64,000 nucleotides of DNA from Pardosa pseudoannulata (lineage: Eukaryota; Arthropoda; Arachnida; Araneae; Lycosidae). Where the stretch lies: NCBI GenBank assembly GCA_032207245.1, contig CM063499.1, forward strand, positions 32,491,701 to 32,555,700, in the 5' to 3' direction. The notes beneath the pieces were generated by a model. It was not told the DNA's origin and ran no database searches. It saw only the letters and a list, made by a program, of their open reading frames with translations. The translations under genes and the position numbers were made by a program. Shown piece by piece: positions 57,699 to 64,000 of this stretch (position 1 is its first letter; each line of letters starts with the position of its first letter).

Positions 57699-57910
57699 TA
57701 AGTGAATAGAAAGTGACGGAATCTTACATTTGTGAACTCTGGTTGCACGGTGACGGATCTGATGCCCTCTCTGTTGAAGAAATGCGTGAGGGGCTTCTCG
57801 ATGCGAGTGTAGATGAACGGAGAGTACAGGATCACGTGGACGGTGGCGATCACTTCCGAAGTGGTCAGACGCCAAACGTGCAGGTCATGGATGTTCAGCA
57901 CGTCCGGAAA
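49388..57910 (-). CDS. SLC30A1: ZnT1-like zinc transporter (SLC30A1 family), C-terminal two exons only
   Basis: Two phase-0 exons join: 57728-57910 (61 aa) and 49388-49645 (85 aa). The first is the cytoplasmic C-terminal domain of cation diffusion facilitators, with the signature NIHDLHVWRLTTSEVIATVH and FFNREGIRSVTVQPEFTN, the FH-EGI-S-T-QPEF block of ZnT1/ZnT10. The second is a Cys-rich tail (CILQCSSNNNCDALTCCG) followed by a polar low-complexity end, as in ZnT1-type transporters. ZnT1 exports cytosolic Zn2+ at the plasma membrane by proton antiport. The transmembrane part and His-rich loop must lie 5' of 57911. I find no further exon up to 64000, so they are probably beyond the window. The 8.1 kb intron holds the minisatellite, hAT and MITE insertions. 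Confidence 0.8.
49790..50420. repeat. Diverged direct repeat, units about 410 bp apart
   Basis: GGTTGCCGGAAGTAACCCAA (49798) and GGTTGCCAGAAGTAACCCAA (50202) begin two segments. Both contain CAAAATTTGGTT, CATGTTCACA, ACACACATAT and GGAGGTAC-A--CGTGAAGA in the same order. Type unknown; ZnT1-like intron. Confidence 0.65.
50541..50818. mobile_element. MITE, CACACTATGG-ended family, copy 3
   Basis: CCCCACAGTATGGCCAATTT onward follows copy 1 (13951-14242) in the same orientation, with about 80% identity. The right end has lost the terminal motif. Confidence 0.62.
51046..51162. promoter_or_regulatory. Cluster of three YY1/Pho-like motifs
   Basis: GCCGCCATGTTTTT occurs at 51046 and 51091 and in inverted form at 51149-51162. 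The core GCCATNTT is the YY1/Pleiohomeotic site. The segment is an imperfect inverted repeat, so it could instead be part of a transposon end. Confidence 0.3.
51663..51727. repeat. (TA)n microsatellite
   Basis: About 65 bp of AT dinucleotides at the left border of the 51728 hAT-type element. Confidence 0.92.
51728..52946. mobile_element. hAT-type element, CAGTGGCGTGCGGT ends
   Basis: CAGTGGCGTGCGGTCC at 51728 and CTACCGCACGCCACTG at 52946 are inverted ends, continued by GTGCAGGAT-TGCAC on both sides. Both ends abut (TA)n tracts and the putative duplication (ATATATAT / ATACATAC) is imperfect. GC-rich internal islands (51890-51970, 52540-52720) contain open frames on the minus strand without recognised motifs. 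It lies in the ZnT1-like intron. Confidence 0.65.
52965..53048. repeat. (TA)n-rich tract
   Basis: AT dinucleotides with TATGTATATTT interruptions. Confidence 0.88.
53049..53850. repeat. Repeat-derived sequence with a 60-bp tandem pair
   Basis: TTTATTAAATTGTCCGCGAG recurs at 53287 and 53347. Two related blocks, CATGGCCCATAAAAATGACACC (53080) and CATGCCATAAAGATACCG (53588), follow (TA)n tracts and lead into the minisatellite. Class unresolved. Confidence 0.5.
53851..56930. repeat. Minisatellite, about 28 units of roughly 100-110 bp
   Basis: The unit reads GTTAATTAAGGGAGAAAAG, TTGATCTACCTGTAAGGTAT, TCTCACAATAAAATGTTCAA, CAAATATGTGAGGCTTTGTA, AAAGGTGAATATTTATGATA. Two unit types (GGTATTCTCAC/GCTGAAC and GGTATCCTCAC/GTTCAAC) alternate in parts, indicating higher-order amplification. 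Identity is over 95% in 54600-55350. Units at about 56130-56420 are shorter and invaded by TA runs. It lies in the ZnT1-like intron. Confidence 0.95.
57088..57167. repeat. (TA)n(TG)n microsatellite
   Basis: AT dinucleotides followed by about 22 GT units. Confidence 0.93.
57168..57570. repeat. Repeat-derived sequence between two microsatellites
   Basis: A 350-bp block (GGCGAGAGACTCATTCAAAA onward) with the same layout as the blocks at 53.05 and 53.56 kb: (TA)n, then a block with TTTTATTT. No frame is supported. Confidence 0.4.
57578..57695. repeat. (TA)n microsatellite next to the ZnT1-like exon
   Basis: About 115 bp of AT dinucleotides with a few G. It ends 33 bp from the splice donor of the exon at 57728. 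Confidence 0.92.
57728..57910 (-). CDS. SLC30A1: ZnT1-like exon: cytoplasmic C-terminal domain
   Basis: 183 nt, acceptor TTTTTCCAG, donor GTAAGA, phase 0 on both sides. The exon is clearly GC-richer and uses many more C/G-ending codons than the calumenin, DPM1 and DNAAF6 exons. It sits immediately next to a long (TA)n tract on its 3' side. Confidence 0.87.
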
Positions 57911-58205
57911 CTGGAAAAATAACAAACACACACAAAATTAACTAAATGCAGAATTACCGCAATCTCGGGTAGTTAAGCTGTACTGATGGATAGGCCACAC
58001 GCGTGATAATTCCTCTAAAAACATAAAAGTTCATTAGATAAGCCGCACTGGCGTATACACCACTAGGGTTAGTTCTGTGATAATAATCACCTCTTACCTT
58101 TATTATATGAATTCCTAGCATATTCATAACATAACCCAATGTATAGAAGTTTAATATTATGTTTGTATGACTGCTACACATAACTGACAAAGACCAAAAA
58201 TGTAA

Positions 58206-58700
58206 ATATATACACTGTCTACCAATAAGTATTTGGACACCTATGATAATAAAGAAAAACTATATTCAAAATCAATAGTTGGTTGAGCCTCCACGAGAAG
58301 CAATTACAGCATCAACCCTCCGGGGCATACTTTCCACAAGTCTTTGTATTACAGTTAGTGGTATTGTCTTCCACTCGGTTTGGAGTAGACATACAAGTTC
58401 CTGCACCGATTTGGGACGGGTAGTGCACCCCTGAATTCGGCGATCCAACTCGTCCCAGAGGTTCTCGATGGGGTATAGGTCTGGGCAGGTCAGTCCATTC
58501 GATGAACTTCATTGGCACCATACCAAGCCTTGGTTAACCTCGAAACATGACAACTGGCATTGTCGTCCTGAACGTAACAGGGGTCCATCCCGTAAAACTG
58601 CCACGACGTAGGAAGCACATTGTCATCCAAAATAGTGCAGTAGGCATCGGCGTTGAGCTTACCATGAATTGGACCAAGGGTCACAGTCCATACCAGGAGA
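58206..58700 (-). pseudogene. Tc1-like transposase, C-terminal half plus terminal repeat
   Basis: The minus strand from about 58690 reads MDPCYVQDDNASCHVSRLTK, then HRMDWPAQ. After a frame shift it reads IENLWDELDRRIQGCTTRPK and LVESMPRRVDAVIASRGG. These are the second catalytic Asp region (QDDNA) and the DDE tail of Tc1 transposases. The terminal repeat TACACTGTCTACCAATAAGT is at 58210. The N-terminal half and the other end are missing. Confidence 0.85.
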
Positions 58701-59435
58701 AACTTCCCCAGATCATAATGTTTATTACATTTTCACCTATTATCATCTAGAGACATTTTAAATGCTTAAATAATCCAATATGTAATATTTCAATGTACAA
58801 AAATATTTTGATGTACAATAAGAGTTGATGATCACCCTGAAAATATGTGTGTATGTACTACATAAATATTTTATAAACTGAATAGGTTTTCCTCTTTTTA
58901 AGTTTGATTAATCAAAATTAATTTAGTTTTGTTGTCAAATATGTATCTCCTAGCACATTTCTCAAATTTAAATTTTGTAATAATTCCAAAGTATGCCAAA
59001 TAATAATAATATAAAAAAATATATCAGAATTAGGAAAAACTTTTTTATTCCTTTTAATCAAAACACTGTATAGGTTTAGAAATAATACCTAAACTATTCA
59101 AATATTATAAAACATCAAACTGATATCTGTAAAACTTTTTATAAATAATTCATACCTTTATGGTAAAATTCAAATTTTGTTAATAAATTACATCTTATAT
59201 ATTAATCCATTAAGAATGCTCGACGGTATCGGTGCGGGAGGATAATTTAAAACGATCATTTGTGACCAAACTAACATTTTACAGAGGTTTAGTGTTGTAA
59301 GGAATATTGTTAAATCGACAGGACATTACGATTATATTGTATGGAATTTCATCGAGGCAACAATATATTACCAGCGAATCAGATATTGTTGTAGTTAGGT
59401 TTTTACTTAATCTTAATTTATCTATTTATTATTAA
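58701..59435. other. Gene-free AT-rich stretch
   Basis: No supported feature. I looked for an upstream ZnT1-like exon here and found none. Confidence 0.45.
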
Positions 59436-60391
59436 CTAGCATATAGCCCGTCATATGACGGGATCAGTAAAATTTTTAATTTTCCAAAATTGTTAAGTAC
59501 CTTATGAGGCAGGTAAAAAATGGTTTGTTTTTTGGCTGAAAATTATCTGGTACACGCTGAATAGTTTGTTTATCTTTACTGACCGCATGTTAGTTGCCAC
59601 CTTTAATTTAACTTGTAATATTACTTGATAGGATGGACAGTATAGGTTTTAATATTGACAGTGATTATTTGGCGGTATATATGAATGATGGCCAAAATTG
59701 AGCGAATGGATAGCAAACCCTGTGGTTATGTATAAAAAACAAACACAAAAACGAACAAACTTCTTAATTTACAGATATATAAATTAAACGCTAGATAGAT
59801 ATTAGTCCATGAAATAGACTCCTAGTCTTTGTTGTTAATACCGGTGATAAAATTTTCATTGCAACAAAAAATAATCGACGATTAAATTTAAAATTATCAC
59901 ATATGTACCGAATCTAATATTTAAGCCAAATATAAAAGAAAATTATTTACGTCATATCTAAGTTCAATGATAAAACGTATGAAAATAAGACATAATTTAA
60001 ATAATTTAAAATAAGAAATGATTAAATGAGAGGAATGACGTCACAATGCTAGAAAAATGTTATTTTTACCTATTTGATGTGTGATAAATTGATAAATTTA
60101 ATCGCCTGCTCTTAACCGGGGAAAATAGGAGTTAAAATAATGGCATTAAAAGCCCGAAAAGAGGGGAAGGGGTGGATTTCGAACTTTTTGAAGAAGGCAG
60201 TATTTTTCGTTGTGATATGAAACATATTTATACCAATTTATTTTAGAATCAGATCTATAGTTTAGGAGAAGATAAACATTACTCTCTTTGAATTTTGCTA
60301 ACTATGGATGCCTCTATCCATTCCAGGTCCAACCGCTTCATAAAATCGAGGACAGACGTACAGATAACTTAGGCTATTATTATATAGGGGA
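59436..60391 (-). mobile_element. Helitron, copy H5
   Basis: Complete on the minus strand: TCCCCTATATAATAATAGCC at 60391, CCCGTCATATGACGGGC and CTAG at 59436. It carries an extra block near 59580-59820, also present in H6, with an antisense open frame starting MDSIGFNIDSDYLAVYMND. Confidence 0.8.
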
Positions 60392-60635
60392 TTGATCCTT
60401 ACGTGCATAATAATATGAATTACAGCTATTGGCGTTTGTTTGTTTTGGAAAGCCGTAAAAAGCTAAAAAAAAAAGCAAAAATCAACTAATTCGAATTGAT
60501 ATTTATGGTAGGCTTTTAAATGCCAATAAAATGAGAGGAGTATATTTCTTAAATTAGCATAAGCAAATTTGAATACATAAATTTGCACATTGCTGGATCA
60601 TTATGTAAATTGAATTATGCGTAAAATATATTTAA

Positions 60636-60639
<4 letters not shown>

Positions 60640-60691
<52 letters not shown>
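60640..60691. repeat. (TA)n microsatellite
   Basis: About 52 bp of AT dinucleotides. Confidence 0.92.
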
Positions 60692-60693
<2 letters not shown>

Positions 60694-61020
60694 AGAATTG
60701 GATTCTTTCGCTGTGTTTCAAGTCTGATAAATAGATAATGAAAGCCCCATGGTGTCTAACAGTATCGTATGTTGAATTAAAAATTTATTTATTAATGAAA
60801 CAGCAAAAGCATTTTAGAATTTCAATATTTCATTTATTAGAAACAAATTGTATGTGCTAAAACATTATTTCGAATTACGATCCATTACAGTAATTTCATT
60901 AGACTTAATTATAATTATTTAATCAATATAATTTAATTATTTATTCAATAATTATAATATTTATAATTATTGAATTTTTATATATTTAAAATATTAATTA
61001 TTATATAAATAAATTTTTAT

Positions 61021-61403
61021 TTGATAATTAAAAAAAGAACTGGGAAACCGACAAACGAAAGAAAAGAAGAAACCCAGTTTGCATTTCTTAAAAGTAAATT
61101 AAATTTAAATCGCAAAAAAATCTATTTTTATCATAACTTACAAATGATAGAAATAAAAAATTATCTTACACATGGCTGTTTATCACTATATCATTGTAAA
61201 TTCAAATATAAAAATTATTATATCAATTTAATATATAATGTATATGTAACAATATATAAGAACTGAATTCGATTGAATTTATTGGTTAACATGTGCAACA
61301 CGTGTAAAATTAGATACTAGTGTGTAAATTAAACTAGAGTTAAATTTTTAGAAAAATATCTTATCTATTTAATATTTAATTTATTAAATAAATAAATAAA
61401 AAA
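61021..61403. repeat. 3' flank of 7SL copy 2 with 7SL 3'-end echoes
   Basis: AAAAAAAGAACTGGG at 61029 and AGAACTGAATTCGATTG at 61258 echo the 7SL 3' end and terminator. The stretch after 61258 aligns with the 3' flank of copy 1. Confidence 0.5.
61398..61403 (-). terminator. Pol III T6 terminator of 7SL copy 2
   Basis: Six T residues on the minus strand at the same place as in copy 1. Confidence 0.75.
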
Positions 61404-61698
61404 GAACTGGGTTCGACTGTCTCGAATGGGCTGCCCCATACATACTATTCACGGGCGCTATCCCACTACTGCACGGTGCGGGAGCTTTTGCCTGCTGCGT
61501 TTCCGCCCTGGGCCGGTACGCTCCTCCTTAGGCGACCTGGTGGATCCGGGCTCCCCCGATCCCACCATATCGACATCGTGCTTAGCGCGGACGCCCGATC
61601 GACATAGACAAGTAGAGGACAGAACTCCCAACCTCAAGCCATCCACCAGCTCACGCCTCCAAGTAGCTGGATTACAGGAACGCGCCACCGTCCCCGGC
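61404..61698 (-). ncRNA. 7SL: Signal recognition particle RNA (7SL), copy 2
   Basis: A second full-length 7SL RNA gene. I read no difference from copy 1 across all 295 nt, including Alu-domain ends, helix 6 and 8 blocks and the T6 terminator (61403-61398). The flanks carry substitutions and an indel of about 25 bp, so identity is confined to the RNA. The gene is about 3.5 kb upstream of the ZnT1-like exon, on the same strand, and may lie in one of that gene's introns. The first 80 bp upstream are also well conserved with copy 1, fitting a promoter with upstream elements. Confidence 0.93.
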
Positions 61699-61992
61699 GA
61701 AAGAACCACCTCAGAACTGCTATTTCACTTTTGTATACATTCAAAGACCACAAAATATTACATCCCATGGTCACATTAAGCATTCGTATACTTTACTCTG
61801 CTAGGAAAACGGACTAAAATCTAAAAAATTTAAATTAATTCCACGATTTTAACCTAATAAATATAAGAAATATTTAGCTACATTTTTACAAGTGCTGCCA
61901 TCTATCGCGCAACAAATTCGCTACATATATTCTATTTTTGAAGGCTTTCTCATTTTTATTTGAGCGTATTTACAATGTTTTCCAACTTAAGA
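61699..61992 (-). promoter_or_regulatory. Conserved 5' flank of 7SL copy 2
   Basis: Counterpart of 27580-27894. It contains the GCTGCCATCT-ATCGCGC motif at 61894, and a third copy of that motif lies at 62119, in the same orientation. Confidence 0.5.
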
Positions 61993-63687
61993 ACCGAACA
62001 CACTGTGCCGTAAAGAGTTAATTACATGTGTAAGTCTTCTTGAATGATTAGAAACTTAATTAGTTTTGGGAAATAATATACTTCACACCTAGAATAATAA
62101 TGAAAAACACTGTTATGTGCTGCCATCTATCGCAGTTCGCTTCATGTATAAGTTACAAAATACGTATATTAAAAAATTATATTTAAATAGAAGATATTTC
62201 CTCATTCTAATTTAAACGTATTTTAATTTTATTGAATATTTAATGCATATATAATTGTTTAATATTTTAAAACCATTGTTTTAAGTAAATGTGATTTTAT
62301 CTTTGAAATAAATATGAAACATTTTTGATAACTTATTAACAAGTGGAAAAAGCATCTGCCGCTTGAAAAATGTACTTCAAAATGGAAACTTTTAAAAATC
62401 TCAGTATACAGGCATTTGTTTATTATTTCAATTATTGGTACTGGAAAAATGTCTTTTATATAAATGAATATTATCTTTCAAAAATAATATTCAAAAATAA
62501 TATTTGAAAGAATTTTGAGATTGATTATTTTTAAACAATAAAGTCAGCACTATTTGGCAAGTGATTCGAATAATTGTTTACATGAGGTGTTTAAGAATGA
62601 TAGTTACTGATCCTGAGATACCATAAGATTTAGAAATTAAATTACAGAACAAAATAGAATCTTTGAAGATGTAATGAATTACATGTAGACTTCTTAATTG
62701 CTCACAATTACATCTGTTGGGAAATGTCCCGTACTTGCGGTTTCATCTATCAACGAAATTCTTATTCCTAAAAAAAATAACATCAATACACACATGAAAG
62801 ATTCCGTATTAAAACCGACCACTTAAAGGAATTCTGATACAAATAACTTCAATAAATAAATACGCCAAAATAAAAGCACATCTTTGGTCATTGCGTACTT
62901 CATCTCCATTTTTTTTATTCTATCCTTTTCTCGCAATGTTACACTGTTGCCATTCTCCTATCCTTTTTGGAAAGGGAAAAAATATCTAAAACCATGGAGG
63001 TAACAACATCTCCTAGTAGGATAAACAGGGTTCAAACTCAGTTTACAGGAGGGAAAAATGTACTATGGGTAAAAAAAAAAAAAAAAGCATGTACCGATAT
63101 GAGTCTACATGTAGTTATTAAATTCTATTCTAAATCATTTTATTTATATTTCATTTCTTTATTCTATATAATTTTCGTGCAATGCAACACTTAAACAAAC
63201 TTTTGGAATAAACTTATTGCATTTTCATACTGTAAGTTACTTAAGTTATAATGCAAATTTACATAATTAAATAACAAAAAAGTAAAACATTGAATCTAAT
63301 AATAATGTTTATACTTAATAGGAAGTCCGTAGAAAAAAGCACCTAATGCCACAACCACCTATTAAAGCAGATTTAGTTATTACAATTCTGTGAGTTTTAC
63401 TCGAAATTACTTTTGAGTAAAGTACCGAATGATGCAATGTTAACAAAGCAAATTTTCTCAATACACTTATTTCTTTTCAAATTTCTTTGTTTACGTATAT
63501 TGTAATGTGAATTTAGCAGCATAAAATAACAAAAGAAATTGAAGATTTATACTATAAAGTTGATTACCCAATAATGTTATATGAAAATAAAGATTTTATG
63601 AGAAACATACTATATTTGCAATGAAGAGATATGATAGAATGTAAATAAATTCTGTTTTATCATCCAATGGCTTTGGTATAAATACTA
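61993..63687. other. Gene-free stretch upstream of 7SL copy 2
   Basis: AT-rich. Only the third GCTGCCATCTATCG motif (62119) stands out. No coding exon is found for the ZnT1-like gene. Confidence 0.45.
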
Positions 63688-64000
63688 CTAGCATATAGAC
63701 CGTCATATGACGGGATCAGTAAAATTTTTAATTTTCTAAAATTGTAAAGTACCCTATAAGGCAGGTAAAAAAGAAAATGGTTTGTTCTTTGGCTGAGAAT
63801 TATCTGGTACACGCTCAATAATTTATCCTTACTGACCGCATGTTAGTTGCCAACTTTAATTTATATTGTCATATTACGTGATAGGATGGAGAGCAGAGGT
63901 TTTAATATTGACAGGGATTATTTGGCGATATATATGAATGACGTCCAAAATTTAGAGAATCGATTGCAAACCGTGTGGTTATGTATAAAAAACAAACACA
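63688..64000 (-). mobile_element. Helitron, copy H6 (cut by the window edge)
   Basis: The 3' hairpin and CTAG end is at 63688. It shares the extra block of H5 and continues beyond the window. Confidence 0.75.

Noticed and set aside
57954..58190. Further 5' exon of the ZnT1-like gene
   Set aside because: The frame has no transmembrane or His-rich-loop character and no matching splice donor and phase.
58312..58750. Separate small genes suggested by several short frames
   Set aside because: They are pieces of one frame-shifted Tc1-like transposase (minus) and its antisense shadow.

Overview
The window is AT-rich nuclear DNA from an animal with large introns and a heavy transposon load. The DPM1 protein reads like an arthropod orthologue. 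Its single-exon structure, tRNA-derived SINEs, Helitrons, hAT, pogo and piggyBac-type elements and many (TA)n tracts would suit an arthropod genome such as an arachnid. The exact species is not determinable from the sequence alone.

Four host protein genes can be supported. (1) DPM1 (dolichol-phosphate mannosyltransferase, minus strand, about 6.7-7.5 kb) is intronless. It lies head to head with (2) DNAAF6/PIH1D3 (plus strand, two coding exons at 8.2 and 15.2 kb), a ciliary dynein-arm assembly factor. The roughly 0.7 kb between them carries an RFX X-box-like palindrome and a probable 5'UTR intron. (3) A complete calumenin-type gene (minus strand, six coding exons from 43.9 kb down to 17.9 kb, 320 aa) has a signal peptide, six EF-hands and a C-terminal HDEF. 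Its 16.7 kb intron 2 is packed with mobile elements, a THAP-domain exon and a 7SL RNA gene. (4) The last two coding exons of a ZnT1/SLC30A1-like zinc transporter (minus strand) lie at 57.7-57.9 kb and 49.4-49.6 kb. The intron between them holds a 3 kb minisatellite of about 28 units of roughly 100-110 bp. The rest of this gene lies beyond the right edge.

The clearest non-coding result is a pair of signal recognition particle (7SL) RNA genes, both on the minus strand, at 27.3-27.6 kb and 61.4-61.7 kb. Read by eye the two 295-nt copies are the same, although their flanks differ by substitutions and indels. Open reading frames across them are artefacts of RNA-structure conservation.

Mobile elements with readable boundaries include several hAT elements with 8-bp target duplications, one of them 3.0 kb long and containing two nested Helitrons and a second hAT. 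There are six copies of one Helitron family (5' TC, 3' hairpin plus CTAG), two pogo/Tigger-type elements in opposite orientation in calumenin intron 5, and a piggyBac-like MITE with TTAA ends. A Tc1-like transposase 3' half, a Gypsy pol tail, a non-LTR ORF2 tail, five copies of one tRNA-SINE family and three copies of a roughly 290-bp MITE family are also present.

The remaining gene-free stretches (0-1.3, 4.0-6.7, 10.7-13.9, 28-30.4, 37.4-38.8, 41.5-43.1, 46.4-48.1, 58.7-59.4 and 62-63.7 kb) are plain AT-rich sequence without a convincing gene.
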